DNA from: Chitinophagales bacterium
GTDB lineage: Bacteria; Bacteroidota; Bacteroidia; Chitinophagales; Saprospiraceae
Direction of reading: 5' to 3'
DNA: 59,329 bases
Assembly: GCA_022360175.1 (NCBI GenBank)
Contig: JAKSDI010000069.1
Location: forward strand, 1 to 59,329
Shown: piece by piece, positions 19,523 to 27,542 of the stretch
Layout: each line of letters begins with the position of its first letter
How positions within the stretch are numbered: the first letter of the stretch is position 1
Notes under the pieces: generated by a model
Database searches by the model: none
What the model saw: only the letters and a program-made list of their open reading frames with translations
What the model was told of the DNA's origin: nothing
Program-made: the position numbers and the translations under genes

Positions 19523-22500
19523 ATGAAGACGAGCATTTTTACTTCAAGCCTTGCTATCCTCTTGCTGTTGTGCACTATGGGGCAGGCCCAGCCCTGGGAA
19601 CGATTATATCCTGATTTTTTGGGTGATCAGTCTCTGGCAGCCAAACAAATTGTAGCTGCGGACGATGGCGGCTTTCATATACTGATAAGTGAATCTTATG
19701 TAGCGGCATTAGGAGGTGCTTTTTACTTAATGAAAATAGATGCGGCAGGAAATGTCGAAACAATAGAAAGCTTTGGAGATAACGAAAACCACTTTGCTAC
19801 TCATATGATTGAAACAGCAAATGGGGATTTGGTTATTTTAGCTAGAACAGCAGGTGCTGGTATAAGCTTTTGGCGAGTAGATACTAACTACAATATAGTT
19901 AGTACTTCTATTATAGGGGAGTCACAACCAAGAGGGATTGTGGAGCTTCCCAATGGGGAGTTTTGGCTAACAGGCTTAGGTGGGGTTTATCCTGCTAATT
20001 CTTTTTTGCAAAAACTGGATGCTCAGGGACAACCTATAGGAAGTCCTACTTATGAGGAAATGGATTACTTCTATGCCAAAGATGTATTACTCGATGCTAA
20101 TAATGGTGCAAGGGTAATTGGTTATGGAAAGATTGATAATACGGGTCCTTACTTAACATTTATTAAATCCTATGATAATGCTGGCAATTATGTAGGTGGA
20201 TTGATTTATTTTGGTTTTATCCCTAATGATGTTATCGAAACTGTAGATGGCGGATTGCTAATGCTGGGTAATTCGGAGATGGTGAAAATAAACAGTAATG
20301 GAGCAGAAGAATGGCGTCAAGAAGATTTATCTTACACTAGGGCTGTTAGAGAACTAGCGAATGGTTATCGTATGGTCACTATTGAGTATACCTATAATCC
20401 TACATTACCACATATAGGTATTATTGATACGGATTTACAAGGCAACGAGCTAAGTAGAAAGAGTTTTTCTGTCAATTATACAAGTAGAGGTTATGACTTG
20501 ATGGTATTGCCTGATGGCGGTACTCTAATTGCAGGGCAACGACAAGTGAATGTCAATTACTATGATGACGGCATATTTGATGGCCTGCCTTATATCATCA
20601 GGATGGATGCAGAAGGTAACTCTTTTTCTAGTGCAATCACAGGCTCTGTAAATGATGACACTACAGATGATTGCCTGGCAGATGGAATCAACCTGTCAAT
20701 TGGACAATTGGTGTCTGTTTCCCAAAATGGCTTGTTGATTTCTACAACGGAGGTCGATGAAATGGGGAATTATGAACTCCCTGCAATGCCTGGCACTTAT
20801 AAGCTAGCCGTAAACTTGCCCAATTTCTTATGGAGTTCTTGTCAGGATTCTATAGATATTGTTCTTCCTGCAAATGATACAATTGTTGATCAGAATTTTG
20901 TCATTGCCTATAATAATGAGCCGCTGGATAGTATTCATGGCTATATTTTTGAAGATTTTGATACTGACTGTGTTCGAGATTCTTTTGAAAACATTGGCTA
21001 CGAGGGGTGGATTGTACATTTAAACCTTTCTGAAAATGGGACTTCGATCAACCTACAGGATACAACAGATGCTTCAGGCTATTATTCCTTTACAGATTTA
21101 ATGGGGATGACCACTGGTGCTTATGGCTGGCTATATTTCGAACAACCTATAGGAACAGGTCTAAATTGTAGTTATCCCTGTTGGCAAGAAGCAGAAGTGG
21201 GAGGGCCTTTTGCAGACACAAACTTTGAGTTTGACAATGGTGTAAAATGTGATACACTTCCTTTCTGTCCTATTATGTCTGTGTTTATTGCTACGGATGA
21301 AATACGCACATGCAGCGATGAACAATATGTAGTCAACTATTGCAACATAGGAGGTTATACTGCAACAGATGCTTATATAGAAGTGACGATTGATTCTGCA
21401 TTGACGGTTACAGGAGCTAGTGTACCATGGGATACACAGGTAGGCAATGTTTATACCTTCCAATTGGGTGATTTATTATCAAATGAGTGTGGTTCTATAG
21501 ACATAGACTTCACTTCTCCTTGTGATGATCCTTTAGGCACAACTTATTGCTCAGAAGTATATGCCTATCCTGATTCTACCTGTAATTCACCAGGCCCTGA
21601 ATGGGATGGATCAGAGATTGAAATAACAGCAGAGTGTATAGGTGATAGTGTTCGCTTTACTATCAAAAATATTGGTGATGGCGATATGTTAGCTCCTTTG
21701 GGGTATATAGTTATCGAGGATAATGTATTGTTGTATACCTCACCAGGTTCTTTCCAGTTACCATCAGGCGAGTCTATGCCTGTATCTGTTCCAGCTAATG
21801 GCAATTTTTATCGCATGAGTTCAGAACAAGCCGAAGGTTTCCCCGGACTTCATACACCTGTAGCCTGGATTGAGGGTTGTAATAGTTCTGGTGATCTAGA
21901 ACTAGGATTTGTAAACCAATATCCTCTGGGAGATAATGATAGTTGGGAAGATATCTTCTGTATAGAATCTGTCAACTCTTATGATCCTAATGATAAAAAT
22001 GGTTTCCCAAGAGGAGTAGGAGAGGAGCATTATATTGATCAGAATGTATCTCTGGAGTATATGATTAGATTCCAGAATGAGGGTACAGCAGAAGCCTTGA
22101 TTGTAGAAATACGAGACACGCTGGATACAGATCTCCTAAATCCATATAGTATACGTCCAGGGGCGGCATCTCATCCTTACACCTGGGATATAGAAGGCAA
22201 TGGGGTATTGGTATTCCGCTTTGAAGATATCAATCTGCCATATGTGGATGCAGATGAAGAAGGCTCTAAAGGTTTTGTACAATTCAAAATAGATCAGCGT
22301 GTAGACCTGCCAATTGGTACTGAAATCAATAATGCAGCAGCCATTTATTTTGACTATAATCCTCCTGTTATAACTAATCAAACCAAGCATGTTATAGGTG
22401 ATGACTATTTACCAACAGGAGTAAAAGAGGTCGCTAAAAATGCACTACAGGAAATCTCTCTATACCCAAATCCAACCAAGGATTGGTTATATGTTGAAGT

Positions 22501-22690
22501 ACCAAACCTACAGGCTAATGAAGCATTAACGATACAGCTTTTTGATGTACTTGGCAATGTGGTCTATCGATCACCATTTGAAAACAATACGGTATTAAAA
22601 GGCTTTAGATCGCTACCAGGTGGAATGTACATGTGCAATGTATATAAAGAAGGAAAACTGATCGGAGCGAGGAAAGTAATTAAAGATTAA
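19523..22690 (+). CDS. Large T9SS-secreted protein with propeller-like, SdrD_B-like and DUF7619-like domains
   Basis: 1055 residues starting MKTSIFTSS; a TTG 24 bases upstream is ignored because the ATG begins a clean signal peptide (GQAQP). Residues about 25-370 hold repeated G-rich blades (DANNGARVIGYGK; VDGGLLMLGNSE; LPDGGTLIAGQR) suggestive of a beta-propeller. Carboxypeptidase-regulatory/SdrD_B-like folds follow (GYIFEDFDTDCVRDSFE). Near residue 820 starts a DUF7619-type domain (SYDPNDKNGFPRG ... IYFDYNPPVITNQ). The C-terminus is a type A T9SS sorting domain (LYPNPTKDW). The ligand or substrate is unknown. Confidence 0.88.
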   Translation: MKTSIFTSSLAILLLLCTMGQAQPWERLYPDFLGDQSLAAKQIVAADDGGFHILISESYVAALGGAFYLMKIDAAGNVETIESFGDNENHFATHMIETANGDLVILARTAGAGISFWRVDTNYNIVSTSIIGESQPRGIVELPNGEFWLTGLGGVYPANSFLQKLDAQGQPIGSPTYEEMDYFYAKDVLLDANNGARVIGYGKIDNTGPYLTFIKSYDNAGNYVGGLIYFGFIPNDVIETVDGGLLMLGNSEMVKINSNGAEEWRQEDLSYTRAVRELANGYRMVTIEYTYNPTLPHIGIIDTDLQGNELSRKSFSVNYTSRGYDLMVLPDGGTLIAGQRQVNVNYYDDGIFDGLPYIIRMDAEGNSFSSAITGSVNDDTTDDCLADGINLSIGQLVSVSQNGLLISTTEVDEMGNYELPAMPGTYKLAVNLPNFLWSSCQDSIDIVLPANDTIVDQNFVIAYNNEPLDSIHGYIFEDFDTDCVRDSFENIGYEGWIVHLNLSENGTSINLQDTTDASGYYSFTDLMGMTTGAYGWLYFEQPIGTGLNCSYPCWQEAEVGGPFADTNFEFDNGVKCDTLPFCPIMSVFIATDEIRTCSDEQYVVNYCNIGGYTATDAYIEVTIDSALTVTGASVPWDTQVGNVYTFQLGDLLSNECGSIDIDFTSPCDDPLGTTYCSEVYAYPDSTCNSPGPEWDGSEIEITAECIGDSVRFTIKNIGDGDMLAPLGYIVIEDNVLLYTSPGSFQLPSGESMPVSVPANGNFYRMSSEQAEGFPGLHTPVAWIEGCNSSGDLELGFVNQYPLGDNDSWEDIFCIESVNSYDPNDKNGFPRGVGEEHYIDQNVSLEYMIRFQNEGTAEALIVEIRDTLDTDLLNPYSIRPGAASHPYTWDIEGNGVLVFRFEDINLPYVDADEEGSKGFVQFKIDQRVDLPIGTEINNAAAIYFDYNPPVITNQTKHVIGDDYLPTGVKEVAKNALQEISLYPNPTKDWLYVEVPNLQANEALTIQLFDVLGNVVYRSPFENNTVLKGFRSLPGGMYMCNVYKEGKLIGARKVIKD

Positions 22691-22706
22691 TCGCTTTGTA
22701 GAATGG

Positions 22707-22799
22707 CAGTCCGCCGTCCGTCTTGATTATTTATTAGACCATGGTGATTTTAGAAATCACCATGGTCTAATAATCAAAAAGACGGACGATTACGGACTG
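22707..22799. terminator. Long palindrome between convergent genes (bidirectional terminator candidate)
   Basis: A perfect 18-bp inverted repeat (22733-22750 with 22754-22771, 3-nt loop TAG) is nested in further pairing. CGTCCGTCTT on the left meets AAGACGGACG on the right, and CAGTCCG at 22707 meets CGGACTG ending at 22799, with small bulges. It lies exactly between the stops of two convergent genes. Confidence 0.7.
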
Positions 22800-22813
22800 T
22801 CTGTCTACTATTA

Positions 22814-23968
22814 CTATTGTTTTGCAATAACGGTTTTTACGATGCTTTGCCCTCCTCCACTAATGATGGCAATATAATAGACACCATCTCTCAAGCTGCT
22901 TACATCTATATTAAGCTGTTGTGCACCTGATTTTTTTCGTGCTTCTTCCAGTACTTTAATAGTTCCGCCACTCTCATTCCTCAATTCGATTTGTACATTT
23001 CCATCCTGCAGTAGTTCATAAGAAAGAGTTATATTACTAGAAGCAGGATTGGGATATGCCTTAGCTGCATTGATTACAGTGGTTTTACTGTTAATAGAGG
23101 AAGCTGTAGCATTAGGATCTAACAAGAGGAAGTGTCCTTTTTTCATAGCCTTGTGTCCAAATTTACCTAAGCGGCGGCCTTCGCGTTTAGCAGGAGCGTC
23201 TTCAGGCATGAATTTTTGCATGATAGCATCCCTTTCTTTTTTCCATTGTTCCTGCTGAGGTGCCAATGATTCCATTACAGCCGTTAATTCAGTATCGTAT
23301 TTATCCAGCAATGCTTTTAAAGCCTGATGATCCGGGTCATCTGTTTTAGGACCATGGCCTCTGTGTTCTCTATGATGGTGAGGATGCTTTTCTCCATCTT
23401 CCTTCATCCTCTTTCTCATTTCTTCCCTTTTGATTCTATGTTCAGCTTTTTTTATTTCAAATTTAGCACGGAGTTCAGCAATCTTAGCACGATCATCAGT
23501 ACTTAGTTCCTTATCAAATTCAGCTCTTTTGGCTAACAATACAGGCAAGACTTCCTGATCGTGGTGAGCACGCAAGGCTTCTCTCATCCCTTCCTTGTCC
23601 ACATTCTTCATTTGTTCGTGCCGTTTATGCATCCGCTCTTTGCGTTTTTCTTTGAGCATCGCCTCTTGTTCGTCAGTCAGGATTTCATTCACTTTCTCTT
23701 TGTAAGAGGCCATCGTATTATGGAACGCTTCGCGTTTTGCTGCATGATCTTCGAAATCCTGTTCATGTAGCGTTTGCATATCAGCATCCATTTCTGCTTT
23801 AAGTGTTTCTAGTTGAGCTTGCTGCTGATTGCTTAACTGTAGATCTTCGCCCATTTCATCAATGGCATCTAATAATCGGGGGCCATGATGCCTGCCGTGA
23901 TGTTGAGCATACATGTTGCTTGCTGCTAAAAAGAATAGTGCAGCAAATAAGGCAATTCGTATTTTCAT
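22814..23968 (-). CDS. Spy/CpxP-like (LTxxQ) periplasmic protein with T9SS sorting domain
   Basis: 384 residues with a signal peptide ending MYAQH. Residues about 28-120 form a Spy/CpxP-type helical domain (LQLSNQQQAQLETL; ILTDEQEAMLKEK), followed by further charged helices and a His cluster (HPHHHREHRGHG). Residues about 300-384 form a T9SS type A sorting domain (AYPNPASSN ... SLRDGVYYIAI). Spy-like proteins are ATP-independent chaperones, and relatives CnrX and ZraP bind metals. The His-rich N-terminus (HHGRHHG) would suit metal binding. It is the last gene of an apparent ECF sigma operon. A Spy-like domain sent outside by T9SS is unusual. Confidence 0.8.
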   Translation of the reverse strand: MKIRIALFAALFFLAASNMYAQHHGRHHGPRLLDAIDEMGEDLQLSNQQQAQLETLKAEMDADMQTLHEQDFEDHAAKREAFHNTMASYKEKVNEILTDEQEAMLKEKRKERMHKRHEQMKNVDKEGMREALRAHHDQEVLPVLLAKRAEFDKELSTDDRAKIAELRAKFEIKKAEHRIKREEMRKRMKEDGEKHPHHHREHRGHGPKTDDPDHQALKALLDKYDTELTAVMESLAPQQEQWKKERDAIMQKFMPEDAPAKREGRRLGKFGHKAMKKGHFLLLDPNATASSINSKTTVINAAKAYPNPASSNITLSYELLQDGNVQIELRNESGGTIKVLEEARKKSGAQQLNIDVSSLRDGVYYIAIISGGGQSIVKTVIAKQ

Positions 23969-24042
23969 TTTCTTTGTTTTAAAGTTTAAATAACAGTCAT
24001 TTGATAGTTCTTACGGCTACGAGGCCTAATAATTAGACAGAA

Positions 24043-24396
24043 CTACTTATGGCTTTTTTCCCGATGCTTTCGATTGTTTTTACGCTTCTCTTTAAGCATT
24101 GCCTTTTGTTCATCTGTCAGGATTTCATTTACTCTTTCTTTGTAAGGGGCCATTGCATTCTGAAAAGCTTCGCGTTTTGCGCTGCGATCTTCAAAATCTT
24201 GCTCATTTAGGGCTTGCATATCAGCATTCATTTCCGCTTTAAGAGTTTCTAGTTGAGCTTGCTGCTGATCGCTTAGTTGTAAATCTTCACTCATTTCATT
24301 TATAGCATCCAGTAAACGAGTGCTACGTTGTTGAGCATACATGTTGCTTGCTGCTAAAAAGAATAGTGCAGCAAATAGGGCAATTCGTATTTCCAT
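24043..24396 (-). CDS. Spy/CpxP-like periplasmic protein (short paralog)
   Basis: 117 residues with a signal peptide nearly identical to its neighbour (IRIALFAALFFLAASNMYAQ). It has one Spy-like domain (LQLSDQQQAQLETL; ILTDEQKAMLKEKRK) and a basic tail. It matches the first 115 or so residues of the 384-residue protein downstream and lacks both the His-rich tract and the sorting domain. The leader sequences before both genes are also alike, so this is a tandem duplicate. It is expected to stay in the periplasm. Confidence 0.8.
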   Translation of the reverse strand: MEIRIALFAALFFLAASNMYAQQRSTRLLDAINEMSEDLQLSDQQQAQLETLKAEMNADMQALNEQDFEDRSAKREAFQNAMAPYKERVNEILTDEQKAMLKEKRKNNRKHREKSHK

Positions 24397-24470
24397 TTTT
24401 TCTGTTTTAAAGTTTAAATAACAGTCATTTGATCGTCCTTACCGGTAGGAAGTTTAATCATTAGACAGCA

Positions 24471-24893
24471 CTACTCATGGTTTTTTTCCCGATACTCCCT
24501 CTTTTTTTTATGATTTTTTTTCTGGCGGGTGGGTGGAGCATGAGGAAAGCGTTTGCCAAAGCGTTCTAGGCGCTCTTTTTGCTTCTCATCGAGATAGGGA
24601 AGTATTTCCTGATGCATAGAGTCCAGCATATGGCGTCGCTCGCGACGGATTTGGCGGTGGAATGTCCCTATGCGCTCAGAATGTTTTTCCAAAATAGGAG
24701 CCAATTCCTCTTTTTGAGCTTCGGTCGGCTGAAGCATTTCGTATAAGTGTGCCTGAAAGCCTGGTGCTTCTCTTAAGCGGGCCACTTTTTGTACCACCTT
24801 TTTGGACATGGCTCGGTGTGTGTAAAAACCTCCTACAAATCCGATCACCATGAGGCCGATCATTGCTAAAATTGTTTTTATATTCATAGCCAT
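24471..24893 (-). CDS. Membrane-anchored Spy/CnrX-like periplasmic sensor candidate
   Basis: 140 residues. Residues about 5-23 form an uncleaved-looking membrane anchor (ILAMIGLMVIGFVGGFYTHRAM), with the remainder periplasmic. The body is a Spy-like helical hairpin (LQPTEAQKEELAPILEKHSERIG; ILPYLDEKQKERLERFGKRF) with scattered Met and His. It starts 1 bp after the anti-sigma gene. Its place directly behind sigma and anti-sigma, plus the anchor, mirrors CnrX of the CnrYXH nickel/cobalt system. Metal specificity cannot be read from the sequence. Confidence 0.7.
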   Translation of the reverse strand: MAMNIKTILAMIGLMVIGFVGGFYTHRAMSKKVVQKVARLREAPGFQAHLYEMLQPTEAQKEELAPILEKHSERIGTFHRQIRRERRHMLDSMHQEILPYLDEKQKERLERFGKRFPHAPPTRQKKNHKKKREYREKNHE

Positions 24894-24894
24894 A

Positions 24895-25290
24895 TCAATA
24901 ATTCAGATAAGTGTAAACATCTTCGGGAGGCAATTCATTCACGCCTGTAATCGCTTCAACTGATAAGCTCCCTTCAGAAAAATAAATGCCAAGAATACCT
25001 CCTATGAGGAGTAAAATGCAAGCTGCTGCCACTCTGGGGAGCATATGTGATAATTGCCTGCTTAATAAAGGGCTTTGCACTTCTTCTATCACTGCATCGG
25101 CAATATTAGGAGCAGGTATATTACCCATTCCTTTGAGTAGCTCCCTCATAGCTAATAGCTGTCGCTTTTCTTCTCGCAATTCGGAAGATAGCTGTAATGC
25201 TACTGCCAAATCTTTTGCTTCAGCAGTGTCTAGAGGCCCATCTAATGACCTGATGAGCAGGTCTTTCATTTTATCATAATCTATAGCCAT
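24895..25290 (-). CDS. Single-pass anti-sigma factor candidate
   Basis: 131 residues. The N-terminal cytoplasmic part (about 1-80) is helical (LLIRSLDGPLDTAEAKDLAVAL) and lacks an HxxxCxxC zinc motif. One membrane segment (VAAACILLLIGGILGIYF) and a short periplasmic tail follow. It overlaps the ECF sigma gene by 10 bp, indicating translational coupling. This layout is standard for anti-sigma factors that release the sigma factor on an envelope signal. Confidence 0.78.
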   Translation of the reverse strand: MAIDYDKMKDLLIRSLDGPLDTAEAKDLAVALQLSSELREEKRQLLAMRELLKGMGNIPAPNIADAVIEEVQSPLLSRQLSHMLPRVAAACILLLIGGILGIYFSEGSLSVEAITGVNELPPEDVYTYLNY

Positions 25291-25820
25291 TGCTTAAGAA
25301 TTTCCTGTAGTTTCTTTTGTGCCCGTGCCAGTCGCGAAGCTACTGTGCCCATTGGCAATTGTAATATTTCGGCTGTTTCCTGTACAGAATACCCATCCAC
25401 TAAACGAAGTACAAGTACGGAACGGAAATCAGGCTCTAATATCTGCAATGCTTTCTTTAAAGCATCTTGTAGATCACTACGTTCTGGTGATTGAGTAGGG
25501 TCTGAAATTTGAAGATCGGGTGATTCCGTTCGCTGGATACTCATCCATCGCCGTCGTTTTCGTTTTTTTTGCTCATTAATGGAGAGGTTGATGGCAATAC
25601 GAGTCAGATAAGTCCCCAAACTAGCCTCCCCCTTGAATTGATGAAGAGATCGGTGGAAACGGATAAACACTTCTTGAGTAATGTCTTCGGCATCTGCTGT
25701 ATTGCCCAGCATACCTATGGTGGTCGCATAGACTGCCTGCTCGTATTTTTGTACGATGCATCGGAATGAATGCTCATCACCTTGCCTGGCTTTCGCCAAC
25801 AGTTGCTGGTCGTCCTCCAT
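25281..25820 (-). CDS. ECF RNA polymerase sigma factor (operon with Spy-like proteins)
   Basis: 179 residues. Region 2 is clear (AVYATTIGMLGNTADAEDITQEVFIRFHRSL), and region 4 has an HTH (LVDGYSVQETAEILQLPMGTVASRLARAQKKL). There is no region 3, as expected for ECF factors. It heads a five-gene run with anti-sigma and three Spy-like genes, so it likely controls an envelope or metal stress response and probably its own operon. An element shared with the other ECF gene lies 50-65 bp upstream of the ATG. Confidence 0.9.
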   Translation of the reverse strand: MEDDQQLLAKARQGDEHSFRCIVQKYEQAVYATTIGMLGNTADAEDITQEVFIRFHRSLHQFKGEASLGTYLTRIAINLSINEQKKRKRRRWMSIQRTESPDLQISDPTQSPERSDLQDALKKALQILEPDFRSVLVLRLVDGYSVQETAEILQLPMGTVASRLARAQKKLQEILKQWL

Positions 25821-25869
25821 AAAATGATTGATCTTTTATGGGTTAGACAATATAGATAGCAGTTTTTTT

Positions 25870-25885
25870 CCCGAAAGAGATAAAA
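25870..25885 (-). promoter_or_regulatory. Element shared by both ECF sigma genes, copy 1
   Basis: On the + strand this reads CCC-N4-GAGATAAAA (TTTTATCTC-N4-GGG on the coding strand). The innermost base is 50 bp from the ATG at 25820. The same 12 fixed bases with the same gap occur 51 bp before the second ECF gene. Just downstream, GGAAAAA and GTCTAA spaced 16 bp could be an ECF-type -35/-10. Confidence 0.5.
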
Positions 25886-25892
25886 TTTACAT

Positions 25893-25921
25893 AAAAAAGC
25901 TCATTTGTGCATTTAATGAGC
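25893..25921 (-). terminator. Intrinsic terminator behind the copy B heme/DUF5777 cluster
   Basis: On the - strand, GCTCATT pairs with AATGAGC (25899-25921, 9-nt loop) and is followed directly by TTTTTT. It separates the copy B cluster from the ECF operon. The rest of 25821-26135 (315 bp) holds the ECF promoter region and no gene that I can support. Confidence 0.6.
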
Positions 25922-26135
25922 AACAAGAAATGCTAAAGGTAGGTTTGTGTTCCTTGAATATTGGATGGAATAGAAAAGATTAGATAAACGAGTAAGTAAA
26001 AGGATAAGGAGCAGGGATAGATCTCTCTTATTCCCCTATTAATATCCCCCATTGCTCCTTATCTATAATTAAATCTTTAGATGTAAAGATCAGTATGCGA
26101 TTATTGTGAAATTTGCTCCTTATTACACCGTGTCT

Positions 26136-26990
26136 TTAATACCTTCTACCTTTTAACTTGAAGGTTCGAACCATGTTGAAGCCAAAATGAATGTCACCAT
26201 TCAACCAGTCGCCAGTAGTTTCTCCAATGAATTGTTTTTCGATCATCCCATCTGTATTGGTAAGGTGTAATTGAAAAACATGGCTACCTGTATTGATGTC
26301 AAACCCTAGAGAGAAGACATTTTTTCTACCATCAGGCAATGTGCTAGGTAATGCATAATAATACTCACTAGTCAATGCCAGGTTCTTGGATATTTGATAT
26401 TTACCAGCTACACCCAATGCCAAGAGGTCATTTTCCTGACTGGCTAGCTCTATCAAGTTATAGTGTACTATTGTAGGCATGAGTTGCAAAGCAAAGCGGT
26501 CGCTAAATTTACGTGCTATATATACTTGATGAGTGAACGCCAGCCGATTTTGCCATGCTAAGGGCCTTTCAGGATCACTGGATTTTAATGTTTTATAAGC
26601 AGCACTTGAAAAAGCAGTTATAGATACAGGGCTGCCATTTTGCCCCTGAACACTTTGACGTAATAATTGTAGTTTAACAAAACCATCAAATTCTTTCCCT
26701 AAAGAGCTTCGGCCAATGCCAATATTGATCCAATTAAGTACACCATAATCCAATCCTAAGCGAATGGTAGATTGATCTAAACCAAAAAGTTCATATCCGC
26801 CGCCATTGAGTCTCCCGAAGCGGTGACTGATAATCATTTCCATTTCACCAGCGTGCAGCGTTTCAATGGAATGTCCATTAACAATACGGGTACCACGGAA
26901 AGTTTCATAGACATATCGCTGATTTTTCATCTGGGCCTCCACAGAGATACTCAATAATAAGGCAGCGAATAATATGATATACTTGTTCAT
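26136..26990 (-). CDS. DUF5777 family beta-barrel protein, copy B
   Basis: 284 residues with a signal peptide ending SVEAQ. The family blocks match copy A: TRIVNGHSIETLHAGEMEM, SHRFGRLNGGGYELFGLDQST, LGLDYGVLNWINIGIGRSS, FSLGFDINTGSHVFQLHLTN and GDIHFGFNM. It is the last gene of the run 340-residue cytochrome, diheme lipoprotein, monoheme lipoprotein, barrel. The 99-bp spacer after the monoheme gene holds an AAACT/AGTTT-rich dyad near 27030-27090. Confidence 0.8.
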   Translation of the reverse strand: MNKYIILFAALLLSISVEAQMKNQRYVYETFRGTRIVNGHSIETLHAGEMEMIISHRFGRLNGGGYELFGLDQSTIRLGLDYGVLNWINIGIGRSSLGKEFDGFVKLQLLRQSVQGQNGSPVSITAFSSAAYKTLKSSDPERPLAWQNRLAFTHQVYIARKFSDRFALQLMPTIVHYNLIELASQENDLLALGVAGKYQISKNLALTSEYYYALPSTLPDGRKNVFSLGFDINTGSHVFQLHLTNTDGMIEKQFIGETTGDWLNGDIHFGFNMVRTFKLKGRRY

Positions 26991-27089
26991 AGTAATTGTA
27001 TAAATTGATAGAAGGAGGTTTAGTAATAGTTGAGGAAGTTGAGATGGTTTAGTACTAAACTTTTTAAACTATTCTAAACCACCTAAACT

Positions 27090-27464
27090 TTAATTATTAG
27101 GTGCACCATCAGCAATCCACAGGCGTATTTGCTCCAATTGGCAAAATGGAATTTTTACACCACTGGTAGGCATTACAGAATAACCAGGCTCATGATTGGC
27201 AGAGCCATAGAGGCTGCCATTATCAGCATAAACTTTGGCATTGGCGTAACCTTCAAGATTGACATTTCCATCTTCTCTGCCATTGCGATGACAGCGTATG
27301 CAATGAGTAGTCAGTATAGGCAGAATTTCTGCTGAATAGGTAGCAGAGGTAAAAGTGCAATCTTCCTGCTGTACATATTGATACAGATCTTCTTCATTGT
27401 CATAGTAGCAACCACTCAGAATAGCGGCAGATAAAAAAGTGAAGATCAGCAGATGATATTTCAT
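27090..27464 (-). CDS. Monoheme cytochrome c-like lipoprotein, copy B
   Basis: 124 residues with lipobox LSGC. The mature start GCYYDNEEDLY matches GCYYDVEEELY of the protein at 12519-12896. There is one CIRCH heme motif, a probable axial Met in YSVMPTSG, a second conserved Cys (PFCQLEQI), and a C-terminal WIADGAPNN. Together with its neighbours it repeats the gene order of the region 1 cluster. Electron transfer at the outer membrane is inferred. Confidence 0.8.
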   Translation of the reverse strand: MKYHLLIFTFLSAAILSGCYYDNEEDLYQYVQQEDCTFTSATYSAEILPILTTHCIRCHRNGREDGNVNLEGYANAKVYADNGSLYGSANHEPGYSVMPTSGVKIPFCQLEQIRLWIADGAPNN

Positions 27465-27542
27465 GTTCTGTTGTTTTAAATTAATTACCTTCTTTTACAA
27501 CTTCTCTCACGATCTAAAGGGAGGAAATCCATTTAGAACCAT

